DNA of 64,000 nt from JANPCX01 sp966211815 (GTDB taxonomy: Bacteria > Pseudomonadota > Gammaproteobacteria > Burkholderiales > Burkholderiaceae_C): assembly GCA_966211815.1 (NCBI GenBank), contig CBIHOD010000002.1, positions 1 to 64,000 on the forward strand. The letters run 5' to 3'. Positions 9,768 to 18,012 of this stretch are shown one piece after another. The notes under the pieces are model-generated. The model did not search any database and had not been told where the DNA came from. It saw only the letters and a program-made list of their open reading frames with translations. Position 1 is the stretch's first letter. Each line of letters starts with the position of its first letter. A program made the position numbers and the translations under genes.

Positions 9768-12689
9768 ATGCAAGCAGCACCCACCGCCATTCCGACCGCC
9801 TCCGCCTCGCCCGCCGCCCGTCCGGACGGCAGGCCCGTCGCGGCCTCCGCTTCCGCCTACAACGGCTACCAGATCATCCGGCGCAACGGCGCGGTGGTGG
9901 CTTTCGAGCCCGGCAAGATCGCCGTGGCCCTGATGAAGGCCTTCCTGGCCGTGCACGGCACCCAGGGCGCGGCGTCGGCCAGCGTGCGCGAGACCGTGGA
10001 CGGCCTGACCGAATCGGTGGTCCGCGCCCTGCTGCGCTCGCGCCCGGGCGGCGGCACCTTCCACATCGAGGACATCCAGGACCAGGTCGAACTCGGCCTG
10101 ATGCGCGGCAGCCACCACGAAGTGGCCAGGGCCTACGTGCTGTACCGCGAGCGCCGCACGCAAGAGCGCAGCCAGGAGCGCGCCAAGCAGGGGCAGGGCG
10201 GGAAAACCGTCCATCCCCAGATCATGGTCACCGAGGACGGCCAGCAGCGCCCGCTCGACCAGGACCGGCTGCGCGGCCTGATCGAATCCGCGTGCGCCGG
10301 CCTGGGTTCGGAGGTCAAGCCCGAGCCCATCCTGGCCGAGACGCAGCGCAACCTCTACGACGGCGTGCCGATCGAGGAAGTGCACAAGGCCGCCATCCTG
10401 GCCGCCCGCACGCTGATCGAGAAGGACCCCGGCTACACCCGTGCGACCGCGCGGCTGCTGCTGCACACGATCCGCAAGGAGGTGCTGGGCGAGGAGGTGC
10501 CGCAGGCCGACATGGCGCGGCATTACGCCGAGTACTTCCCCGGCTATGTGAAGAAAGGCGTGGAGGCCGAGCTGCTCGACGAGAAAGTCATGCAGTTCGA
10601 CCTGAAGAAACTCGGCGAGGCGCTCAAGCCCGAGCGCGACCTGCAGTTCGATTACCTCGGCCTGCAGACGCTTTACGACCGCTACTTCCTGCACATCGAC
10701 GAGCAGCGCATCGAGCTGCCCCAGGCTTTCTTCATGCGCGTGGCGATGGGCCTGGCGATGAACGAGATCGACCGCGAGGCCCGCGCGATCGAGTTCTATG
10801 AAGTGCTGTCCAGCTTCGATTTCATGAGCTCCACGCCGACGCTTTTCAATTCCGCGTCGCGCCGCTCGCAGCTCTCCAGCTGCTACCTGACCTCGGTCTC
10901 CGACGACCTGGACGGCATCTACGAAGCCCTGAAAGAAAACGCGCTGCTGTCCAAGTTCGCCGGCGGCCTGGGCAACGCCTGGACCAACGTGCGCGCCATG
11001 GGCAGCCACATCAAGGGCACCAATGGCAAGAGCCAGGGCGTCGTGCCCTTCCTGAAGGTCGTGAACGACACTGCCGTGGCGGTCAACCAGGGCGGCAAGC
11101 GCAAGGGCGCGGTCTGCGCCTACCTGGAGAGCTGGCACCTCGACATCGAGGAGTTCCTCGAGCTGCGCAAGAACACCGGCGACGACCGCCGCCGCACGCA
11201 CGACATGAACACCGCCAACTGGATCCCGGACCTGTTCATGAAGCGTGTCATGGACGGCGGCAACTGGACCCTGTTCTCGCCCAGCACCTGCCCCGACCTG
11301 CACGAGAAGTTCGGCAAGGAGTTCGAGAAGGCCTACACGGCCTATGAAGACAAGGTCGCCCGCGGCGAGATCAAGCTGTTCAAGACCGTGCCGGCGAAGG
11401 ACCTGTGGCGCAAGATGCTCTCGATGCTGTTCGAGACCGGCCACCCCTGGATCACCTACAAGGACGCCTGCAACGTTCGCTCGCCCCAGCAGCACGTCGG
11501 CGTCGTCCACTCCAGCAACCTGTGCACCGAGATCACGCTGAACACCAGCCCGACCGAGATCGCGGTTTGCAACCTGGGCTCGGTCAACCTGGTCCAGCAC
11601 CTGGTGGACGGCCCGGACGGCGGCAAGGTCATCGACCACGCCAAGCTCAAGAAGACCGTCGCCACGGCGATGCGCATGCTGGACAACGTGATCGACATCA
11701 ACTACTACGCCGTCAAGAAGGCCCGCGACTCCAACATGCGCCACCGCCCGGTGGGCCTGGGCATCATGGGCTTCCAGGACGCGCTGTACGAGCTGCGCAT
11801 CCCCTACGCCTCCGACGCGGCCGTCGAGTTCGCCGACCGCAGCATGGAAGCCGTCTGCTACCACGCCTACTGGGCCTCGACCGAACTGGCCGAGGAGCGC
11901 GGCCGCTATTCCACCTACCGCGGCTCGCTCTGGGACCGCGGCATCCTGCCGATTGATTCCCTGGACCTGCTGGCCGAGCAGCGCGGCGGCTATGTCGAGG
12001 TCGACCGTTCCGGCGCCATGGACTGGACCAGCCTGCGCGAGCGCATCCGCGTCCACGGCATGCGCAACTCCAACTGCGTCGCCATCGCGCCCACCGCCAC
12101 CATCTCCAACATCATCGGCGTCAGCGCGTCGATCGAGCCGTCCTTCGGCAACTTGTCGGTGAAGTCCAACCTGTCGGGCGAGTTCACCGTCGTGAACGAG
12201 CACCTGGTGCGCGACCTCAAGCGCCTGGGCCTGTGGGACGACGTGATGGTCATGGACCTGAAGCACTTCGACGGTTCGCTGCGCCGCATCGACCGCGTCC
12301 CCGAGGAGCTGAAGGCGCTCTACGCCACTGCGTTCGAAGTCGAGACCCAATGGCTGGTCGAAGCCGGCGCGCGCCGCCAGAAGTGGATCGACCAGGCCCA
12401 GTCGCTGAACATCTACATGGCCGGCGCCTCGGGCAAGAAGTTGGACGAGACCTACAAGCTGGCATGGCTGCGCGGCTTGAAGACCACCTACTACCTGCGC
12501 ACCGTCGGCGCGACGCACGCCGAGAAGTCCACGGTCAGCCGTGGCCAGCTCAACGCGGTGTCGAGCCAGTCCGCCGCCACCGCGGCCGCCGCCGTCGCTG
12601 CGCCCGCCATCGAAGCGGCTGCGAGCGAGCCCGCGTCGGACATCAAGTTCTGCGCGATCGACGACCCCGGGTGCGAGGCTTGCCAGTGA
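9768..12689 (+). CDS. nrdA: Class Ia ribonucleoside-diphosphate reductase alpha subunit NrdA
   Basis: Catalytic subunit that reduces NDPs to dNDPs, working with NrdB. The 973-residue protein is longer than the 761-residue E. coli enzyme because the N-terminus carries two ATP-cone modules. The first is at about residues 30-130 (IIRRNGAVVAFEPGKI) and the second at about 147-240 (QIMVTEDGQQRPLDQDRLRG). Catalytic features include the N-x-C-x-E motif in NLCTEITLNTSPTE, VCNLGSVNL, and the C-terminal redox pair in DDPGCEACQ. I chose the ATG at 9768 because AAAGGGGAA precedes it; an in-frame ATG at 9720 would add 16 residues. Allosteric control by ATP/dATP through the cones is family knowledge. nrdB follows after a 207-bp gap with its own promoter. 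Confidence 0.97.
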   Translation: MQAAPTAIPTASASPAARPDGRPVAASASAYNGYQIIRRNGAVVAFEPGKIAVALMKAFLAVHGTQGAASASVRETVDGLTESVVRALLRSRPGGGTFHIEDIQDQVELGLMRGSHHEVARAYVLYRERRTQERSQERAKQGQGGKTVHPQIMVTEDGQQRPLDQDRLRGLIESACAGLGSEVKPEPILAETQRNLYDGVPIEEVHKAAILAARTLIEKDPGYTRATARLLLHTIRKEVLGEEVPQADMARHYAEYFPGYVKKGVEAELLDEKVMQFDLKKLGEALKPERDLQFDYLGLQTLYDRYFLHIDEQRIELPQAFFMRVAMGLAMNEIDREARAIEFYEVLSSFDFMSSTPTLFNSASRRSQLSSCYLTSVSDDLDGIYEALKENALLSKFAGGLGNAWTNVRAMGSHIKGTNGKSQGVVPFLKVVNDTAVAVNQGGKRKGAVCAYLESWHLDIEEFLELRKNTGDDRRRTHDMNTANWIPDLFMKRVMDGGNWTLFSPSTCPDLHEKFGKEFEKAYTAYEDKVARGEIKLFKTVPAKDLWRKMLSMLFETGHPWITYKDACNVRSPQQHVGVVHSSNLCTEITLNTSPTEIAVCNLGSVNLVQHLVDGPDGGKVIDHAKLKKTVATAMRMLDNVIDINYYAVKKARDSNMRHRPVGLGIMGFQDALYELRIPYASDAAVEFADRSMEAVCYHAYWASTELAEERGRYSTYRGSLWDRGILPIDSLDLLAEQRGGYVEVDRSGAMDWTSLRERIRVHGMRNSNCVAIAPTATISNIIGVSASIEPSFGNLSVKSNLSGEFTVVNEHLVRDLKRLGLWDDVMVMDLKHFDGSLRRIDRVPEELKALYATAFEVETQWLVEAGARRQKWIDQAQSLNIYMAGASGKKLDETYKLAWLRGLKTTYYLRTVGATHAEKSTVSRGQLNAVSSQSAATAAAAVAAPAIEAAASEPASDIKFCAIDDPGCEACQ

Positions 12690-12843
12690 GGCCGCAGGCG
12701 GCCGGTGCATTGCACGCGAACGCGATCGTGCGTCGCGCTGGCCGTTGAATCGAGTGGCGCGAAGCGCGCCGATGAAGCCGCGGATGACGATGCGATGGCG
12801 CAACATCCGACAACATCGAAGCCGCTCTGATGTCAACAAGTGC

Positions 12844-12872
12844 TTGGTGTTTCGACACAACACTCCGATAAT
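12844..12872 (+). promoter_or_regulatory. Promoter candidate for nrdB
   Basis: TTGGTG (12844-12849), a 17-bp spacer and GATAAT (12867-12872) lie 25 bp upstream of the nrdB start. This suggests nrdB can be transcribed separately from nrdA. The rest of the 207-bp nrdA-nrdB gap shows no terminator with a T tract. Confidence 0.5.
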
Positions 12873-12896
12873 TCATTTGTTCAGGAAGCACACACC

Positions 12897-14102
12897 ATGT
12901 TGGTTTGGGAAGAAGAAGTCACTCCCTCGTCATTGAATGCCGCAACGCCAGCGCTGGGGCAGGTTCAGCCTGAGCCTGCCACGCGCGCCGCGGCGGTGCC
13001 GTCGGCGCCTTTCGCCGCTCCCACCGCGCAGACGCCGGTCGCCGCTTCCGCAGCTGCCCCCAAGCCCATCGCTGCCGCGACCACTCGCCGCGTGACCGCC
13101 GCCGAAAAGCGCATCATCAATGGCAAGACCGACGTCAACCAGCTGGTACCCTTCAAATACAAATGGGCCTGGGAGAAGTACCTCGCCACCTGCGCCAACC
13201 ACTGGATGCCGCAAGAGGTCAACATGTCGCGCGACATCGCGCTGTGGAAAGACCCCAACGGCCTGACGCCCGACGAGCGCCGCGTCATCATGCGCAACCT
13301 CGGCTTCTTCGTCACCGCAGACTCGCTGGCCGCCAACAACATCGTGCTGGGCACCTACCGCCACATCACCGCGCCCGAGTGCCGCCAGTTCCTGCTGCGC
13401 CAAGCCTTCGAAGAGGCGATCCACACCCATGCCTACCAGTACATCGTGGAGTCCCTGGGTCTGGACGAGGGCGAGATCTTCAACGCCTACAACGAAGTCG
13501 CCTCCATCCGCGACAAGGACGAGTTCCTGATCCCGTTCATCGACGCGATCATGGACCCGAACTTCCACACCGGCACCGTGGCCAACGACCAGACCCTGCT
13601 CAAGAGCCTGATCGTCTTCGCCTGCCTGATGGAAGGCCTTTTCTTCTACGTCGGCTTCACGCAGATCCTGTCCCTGGGCCGGCAGAACAAGATGACCGGT
13701 GCCGCCGAGCAGTACCAGTACATCCTGCGCGACGAATCCATGCATTGCAACTTCGGCATCGACCTGATCAACCAGATCAAGCTCGAGAACCCCCATCTGT
13801 GGACGCCGGAGTTCAAGGCCGAGATCAAGGGACTGTTCCTGAAGGCCGTCGAACTCGAATACCGCTACGCCGAAGACACCATGCCGCGCGGTGTGCTGGG
13901 TCTGAACGCGTCCATGTTCAAAGGTTACCTGCGCTACATCGCCAACCGGCGTGCGACGCAGATTGGTTTGGAAGAGCTCTTCCCGAACGAGGAAAACCCG
14001 TTCCCCTGGATGAGCGAAATGATCGACCTGAAAAAAGAGCGCAATTTCTTCGAAACCCGCGTCATCGAATACCAATCCGGTGGCGCGCTTTCCTGGGATT
14101 GA
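12897..14102 (+). CDS. nrdB: Class Ia ribonucleoside-diphosphate reductase beta subunit NrdB
   Basis: Small subunit that carries the diiron-tyrosyl radical passed to NrdA. It has 401 residues, with an Ala/Pro-rich N-terminal tail (about 15-70) followed by the ferritin-like core. Iron-ligand segments are visible as FEEAIHTHAYQYIVESLG and DESMHCNFGIDLINQI, and the C-terminal end is an acidic/aromatic tail (ESGGALSWD-like) that docks into NrdA. The ATG at 12897 gives MLVWEEEVTPS, the usual start in Burkholderiales. An in-frame ATG at 12840 lies upstream of the promoter and is unlikely. It is downstream of nrdA on the same strand. Confidence 0.96.
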   Translation: MLVWEEEVTPSSLNAATPALGQVQPEPATRAAAVPSAPFAAPTAQTPVAASAAAPKPIAAATTRRVTAAEKRIINGKTDVNQLVPFKYKWAWEKYLATCANHWMPQEVNMSRDIALWKDPNGLTPDERRVIMRNLGFFVTADSLAANNIVLGTYRHITAPECRQFLLRQAFEEAIHTHAYQYIVESLGLDEGEIFNAYNEVASIRDKDEFLIPFIDAIMDPNFHTGTVANDQTLLKSLIVFACLMEGLFFYVGFTQILSLGRQNKMTGAAEQYQYILRDESMHCNFGIDLINQIKLENPHLWTPEFKAEIKGLFLKAVELEYRYAEDTMPRGVLGLNASMFKGYLRYIANRRATQIGLEELFPNEENPFPWMSEMIDLKKERNFFETRVIEYQSGGALSWD

Positions 14103-14321
14103 CGCTTGAGGGGCCAGCAAGGCTCCAGGGTCGTGCGTGAGAGATCAAGATCCGCAAGGCGCGTCGCTGCGACGTAGAAGCGCAGCTCGCGAATTGCAAC
14201 CCCATTCATCGCACCGGGGCGCCCCTCCTGGGCAGACCATCGGGTGATGAATAGCTGTCTGGCAATGGCTTTTTGCTGGTGCTCGGACAGTTCTCTTTCA
14301 ACTTGATCAAGGAGAAATGTA

Positions 14322-14834
14322 ATGGCAACTGCAAAGAAGGCTCCGGCCAAGAAGGCTCCCGCGAAAAAGGCGGCAGTGAAGAAGGCGGCACCGGCTAAGA
14401 AGGCCGCCGCGAAGAAGGCGGCTCCGGCCAAGAAGGCCGCGGTGAAGAAGGCCGCTCCGGCCAAGAAGGCGGCACCGGCGAAGAAGGCCGTCGCGAAGAA
14501 GGCGGCACCGGCCAAGAAGGCGGCAACGAAGAAGGCCGCCCCGAAGAAGGCCGTGGCGAAGAAGGCGGCACCGGCCAAGAAGGCTGCCGTCAAGAAGGCC
14601 GCGCCTGCCAAGAAGGCCGCCGCCAAGAAGGCCGCGCCCGCGAAGAAGGCTGCTGCGAAGAAGGCCGCTCCCAAGAAGGCTGCTGCCAAGCCCGCCGCGA
14701 AGCCTGCTGCGAAGAAGGCTGCGAAGAAGCCCGCCGCCAAGGCCCCTGCGCCCGCCGCGTCTGCTGCCCCTGCAGCCAAGACCGCGCTGAGCCCCCAAGC
14801 CGCATGGCCGTTCCCGACGGGCAACAAGCCCTGA
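14322..14834 (+). CDS. Histone H1-like Lys/Ala-repeat DNA-binding protein
   Basis: A 170-residue, extremely basic protein made almost wholly of KKAA, KKAAPA and KKAAAKKAAP repeats (about residues 4-135), ending in an Ala/Pro tail (AKAPAPAASAAPAAKTALSP). Proteins of this composition (HC2/AlgP/H1-C-terminal-like) bind DNA non-specifically and compact it or act as accessory transcription factors. The start at 14322 has an excellent ribosome-binding site (AAGGAGAAATGT). It lies downstream of nrdB but is separated by 219 bp, so it probably has its own promoter. A strong terminator follows. Nucleoid association is inferred from composition only. Confidence 0.85.
   Translation: MATAKKAPAKKAPAKKAAVKKAAPAKKAAAKKAAPAKKAAVKKAAPAKKAAPAKKAVAKKAAPAKKAATKKAAPKKAVAKKAAPAKKAAVKKAAPAKKAAAKKAAPAKKAAAKKAAPKKAAAKPAAKPAAKKAAKKPAAKAPAPAASAAPAAKTALSPQAAWPFPTGNKP
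14331..14740 (+). repeat. Imperfect tandem repeats in histone-like gene
   Basis: The coding sequence is built from repeated units such as AAGAAGGC(G/C)GC and CCGGCCAAGAAGG in irregular order, encoding KKAA(P). Such tracts are prone to recombination and strain-to-strain length changes. Confidence 0.85.
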
Positions 14835-14861
14835 CGCGACGACGACCTTTCGGTCCCATCG

Positions 14862-14889
14862 AAAAACCCGGCCTAGGCCGGGTTTTTTT
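14862..14889 (+). terminator. Rho-independent terminator after histone-like gene
   Basis: A perfect palindromic stem, AACCCGGCCTAGGCCGGGTT, is flanked by A and T runs and ends in seven Ts (14883-14889). Because the A run precedes the stem, it can also terminate transcripts from the convergent PfkB gene on the minus strand. Confidence 0.93.
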
Positions 14890-14961
14890 CTTGGGCACTC
14901 GCTCGTCGAAGCCCGAGCGCTGGCGGCCCGGCGTGCGTCGCTTGGCGCGTCTGGCCGTCAA

Positions 14962-15867
14962 TCACAAGCCCAGCGATGCGGGATCGATGACGTGGTTCTG
15001 CCCGCCGCGGCTGGCGATCTTCAGGGCGCCGAGGCGATTGCCGAGCTGGGCGCAGCGCACCAGGTCCCAGCCGCGTTCCAATCCATACAGCAAGGCGCCA
15101 CGGAAAGCGTCGCCGCAGCCGGTGGGGTCGAGCACCTCGCTGGCGGCCACGCCCGCCACGTGCTCGCGCCTGCCTTGCCGCCACACTTCGCAGCCTTCCG
15201 CGCCCAGGGTGACGATGACGCCCTGGAGGTGGGTCTTCGACAGTGTCTCCAGCGTGAAGCCGGTGCGGTCGCAGAGCATGCGGGCTTCATAGTCGTTCAA
15301 CGCCACCCAGGTGGCCTGGTCGATGAAATGCCTCAGCTCTTCGCCCTCGAACATCGGCAGGCCCTGGCCCGGGTCGAACACGAATGGGATGCCCGCGGCC
15401 TTGAGCTGCGCGGCGTGCTGCAGCATGGCGTCGCGCCCGTCCGGCGCGATGATGGCCACGCGGATGTCGCTGGCCGTGGGCACCGCGGTCAGGTGGGCCG
15501 ATTGCATGGCGCCGGGGTGGAAGGCCGTGATCTGGTTGTTGTCCGCGTCGGTGATGATGATGGCCTGGGCGGTGTACTGGTCGCCGATGCGGCGCACATG
15601 ACGCGTGTCGGCGCCCCAGCTTTCCAGGCGTTCGAGGTATTCCTGGCCGTCGTTGCCGAGCGCGGCCATCACCACGGCTTTGCCGCCGAGCTTGCCGAGG
15701 TTGTAGGCGATGTTGCCCGCACAGCCGCCGAACTCCCGACGCAAAGTCGGCACCAGGAAGGACACATTCAGGATGTGGACCTGCTCCGGCAGGATCTGCT
15801 GGGCGAATCGGCCGGGGAAGTTGGTGATGGTGTCGAAAGCCAAGGACCCGCAAATGAGTGCTGACAT
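14962..15867 (-). CDS. PfkB-family carbohydrate/nucleoside kinase
   Basis: A 301-residue sugar or nucleoside kinase of the ribokinase (PfkB) superfamily. The first signature is REFGGCAGNIAYNLGKLGG (about 45-63) and the second is DPTGCGDAFRGALLYGLERG (about 246-265), with the catalytic Asp in GCGD. Members with this look in Burkholderiales are annotated as carbohydrate kinases and sometimes as adenosine kinase; I cannot decide the substrate. It is the last gene of the long minus-strand block, 108 bp after the DUF3426 gene. The bidirectional terminator at 14862-14889 lies downstream. Confidence 0.88.
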   Translation of the reverse strand: MSALICGSLAFDTITNFPGRFAQQILPEQVHILNVSFLVPTLRREFGGCAGNIAYNLGKLGGKAVVMAALGNDGQEYLERLESWGADTRHVRRIGDQYTAQAIIITDADNNQITAFHPGAMQSAHLTAVPTASDIRVAIIAPDGRDAMLQHAAQLKAAGIPFVFDPGQGLPMFEGEELRHFIDQATWVALNDYEARMLCDRTGFTLETLSKTHLQGVIVTLGAEGCEVWRQGRREHVAGVAASEVLDPTGCGDAFRGALLYGLERGWDLVRCAQLGNRLGALKIASRGGQNHVIDPASLGL

Positions 15868-15975
15868 GAAGGCTCCAGTGAAAGCGGATGGATGGTGGAA
15901 GGCCGGATGGGGGAGCGAGCGCCGCCGCCAGTCCGCATGGATGCACGGCGACGCCCCCGGCGGGACGACCTGGTC

Positions 15976-17043
15976 TCAGGGGTAGAAGATCTCGACCGTG
16001 TAGCCGTTGATGCGCGGGTTGGCCGATTTGAGCAGGACCTGCAACGGCACATCGGTGTTGGGTTTCACGCTGTCGCCTTGGGATTGGAAATCGGCCGGCG
16101 TCAAGGCCTTCCTTGCGATCAACTGGCCGCCGGCGTCGGTGACGCTCAGGTCGACGGAAGGCAGGCGCAAGCTCACCCCGCCCCGGTTGCGCAAGGTGAC
16201 GGAGAGGCGGAAGACGTCGGGCACGGAAGGCAGGCGGGTCAAGGCGGTGGTTTCCACCGAGAAGTCCTTGATCGAGCGGTAGGGCTCGATGGCGCAGCCC
16301 ACCCAGCCGCACCAGCGCGACAGCAGAGGTTCGCTGGCCGGCATCTCCACCGCCAGGCGGTCGCGGAAATGGTGGGCGATCTGCAGGCCCAATCCCAAAG
16401 ACAGGAAGACGCAGGCCATCGACAAAAGCAGCCGTGCGCGCGGGCTCTTCCAACGGGCTTGCGCGTCCGCATGGCGCACGAAGGCCGGGGTGTCGTCCGA
16501 AGGCTGAGGCGGGGAGTAGGGTGCACCGCCCTTTTTGCGGCCGGCCGGCGGCGGGGCGGCGATGGCGCCCTGGCCGGGGCCTTCGTCGTCAGCGAGCAGA
16601 TCGGAGTCGAACTGCGCATCCGCGAATTCGTTGCGGTCCCGGTGCTGGACGAGGTCCGCGGGTGTCTGCTCAGGCCCTTTGCGGTGCGGGCCGAACAGGC
16701 TGCGGGAAAACTCGTCCTGGGTGTCGGGCGTGCTTTCCGCGAAAGGTGGGCCGGTGTCTTGGCGAGTGCCCTCGGCGTTTTCGCCGGTGTCCGCGCGGCC
16801 CTGCTCGGTTTCCGGCGCGGGCGTGTCGGTCGCCGCGGGGGCGGCGGGCGCCGCCGCTGCGGTCGCCCGAGGCTGCCTCATGCCGCCGATGATGGTGTCG
16901 CCGTTGAGTTCGAACAGTTCTTCCAGGGCGTTGAACACCGTGTCGCAGCGGCCGCAGCGCACCCAGCCTTTGGACACTTTCAGCTGGTCCTGAACGACTT
17001 TGAAGACGGTGTTGCACGAGGTGCAGCGCGTGGCCAGGCTCAT
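15976..17043 (-). CDS. Zinc-ribbon and DUF3426 domain membrane protein
   Basis: A 355-residue protein that starts with an MJ0042-type zinc ribbon: C-x2-C (CTSC) and C-x2-C (CGRC) within residues 1-45. A long low-complexity acidic/Pro-rich linker follows, then one transmembrane helix (about 205-222, LLLSMACVFLSLGLGLQIA) and a C-terminal DUF3426 domain with a beta-sandwich look (VTLRNRGGVSLRLPSVDLSV). DUF3426 proteins lie next to prmA in many betaproteobacteria; the function is unknown. The ribbon is predicted cytoplasmic and the DUF3426 domain periplasmic. The start is 49 bp after the end of prmA. Confidence 0.85.
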   Translation of the reverse strand: MSLATRCTSCNTVFKVVQDQLKVSKGWVRCGRCDTVFNALEELFELNGDTIIGGMRQPRATAAAAPAAPAATDTPAPETEQGRADTGENAEGTRQDTGPPFAESTPDTQDEFSRSLFGPHRKGPEQTPADLVQHRDRNEFADAQFDSDLLADDEGPGQGAIAAPPPAGRKKGGAPYSPPQPSDDTPAFVRHADAQARWKSPRARLLLSMACVFLSLGLGLQIAHHFRDRLAVEMPASEPLLSRWCGWVGCAIEPYRSIKDFSVETTALTRLPSVPDVFRLSVTLRNRGGVSLRLPSVDLSVTDAGGQLIARKALTPADFQSQGDSVKPNTDVPLQVLLKSANPRINGYTVEIFYP

Positions 17044-17092
17044 GGACCGATCATCCCATGGCGTCGGCCGCTGCCGGCGGTTTTCCCATCGA

Positions 17093-17992
17093 TCAGCTCC
17101 GGGCGCCCGTCATCAGGATCCAGCCGTCTTCCTGGTCCGACACCTGCAGCGGCAACCACGGCGCATAAGCGGCCTGCAGTTCTTCCGCCTGCCGCTCGAG
17201 GATTCCCGCCAGCACCAAGTGGCCGCCGCTTTGCAGGTGGCCGCACAGCAGCGGCGCCAGCAGCTTCAGCGGCGTGGCCAGGATGTTGGCGAGCACGAGC
17301 GGGTACTGGCCCGAGCAGGCTTCGGGAAGGCCGGCGCGGAGTTCCACGCCGTTGGCTTGCGCGTTGGCCTGCGTGGCGTCCACGGCGGCCGGGTCGATGT
17401 CGACAGCGTCGATGCCGCGCGCGCCGTGCAGCGCGGCGCCGATCGCCAAGATGCCGGAACCGCACCCGTAGTCGAGGGCCCGTGCCCAGTGGCCGCCCAG
17501 GCTGGCGGCGTTGCGCGCGATCCAGCGCAGGCACATGCGGGTGGTCGGGTGGGTGCCGGTGCCGAAGGCCAGGCCGGGGTCGAGGCGGATCACATGCCGC
17601 GCGCCTTCCGGCGGTTCATGCCAGCTCGGCACGATCCAGAAGCTGGGGGTGATCTCCACCGGCGCGAACTGGGACTGGGTCAGGCGCACCCAGTCCTGCT
17701 GCTGCACTTCCTGCAGCCGCTGCACGTGGATGTCTTCGCCGCCCTCCTGCGCCAGCAGCAGGGTGGCGGCTTCGGTGGCGGCTTCTTCGGTGGCGAACAG
17801 CGCCTTGACCACCGAGCGCTGCCACCCGGGATGCGCGACCGGCATGCCGGGCTCGCCGAACAGGGCGCGTTCCTGGGGCGTGTCGGCGTCGGCGTCCTCG
17901 ACCGAGACGGACAGCGCATCGAGCTCGTCCATCAAGGCGTCCGACACCCATTCCACCGCGCTTTCCGGCGCCAGCAGCAGCAGCTCGAACAT
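17093..17992 (-). CDS. prmA: Ribosomal protein L11 methyltransferase PrmA
   Basis: SAM-dependent enzyme that trimethylates lysines and the N-terminus of ribosomal protein L11. The 299-residue protein has the N-terminal substrate-recognition domain, then a Rossmann methyltransferase domain with motif I DYGCGSGILAIGA (about 173-185) and the catalytic-region NILATPL. The frame stays open upstream through accC, so I placed the start at the ATG at 17992 (MFELLLLAPESAVEWV), the typical PrmA start. The start is 20 bp downstream of accC, and the accB-accC-prmA order is conserved in betaproteobacteria. Confidence 0.96.
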   Translation of the reverse strand: MFELLLLAPESAVEWVSDALMDELDALSVSVEDADADTPQERALFGEPGMPVAHPGWQRSVVKALFATEEAATEAATLLLAQEGGEDIHVQRLQEVQQQDWVRLTQSQFAPVEITPSFWIVPSWHEPPEGARHVIRLDPGLAFGTGTHPTTRMCLRWIARNAASLGGHWARALDYGCGSGILAIGAALHGARGIDAVDIDPAAVDATQANAQANGVELRAGLPEACSGQYPLVLANILATPLKLLAPLLCGHLQSGGHLVLAGILERQAEELQAAYAPWLPLQVSDQEDGWILMTGARS

Positions 17993-18012
17993 CGGTCCCT
18001 GCCCCGTGCCGC

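Noticed and set aside
9753..12863. 1036-residue minus-strand frame opposite nrdA.
   Set aside because: Antisense shadow of a highly biased GC-rich gene; rich in H, R, V and D from reverse codons and without recognisable domains.
13934..14827. Minus-strand frame rich in AAFFAAAFLAGAAFF, looking like a membrane protein.
   Set aside because: It is the reverse complement of the KKAA repeats of the histone-like gene.
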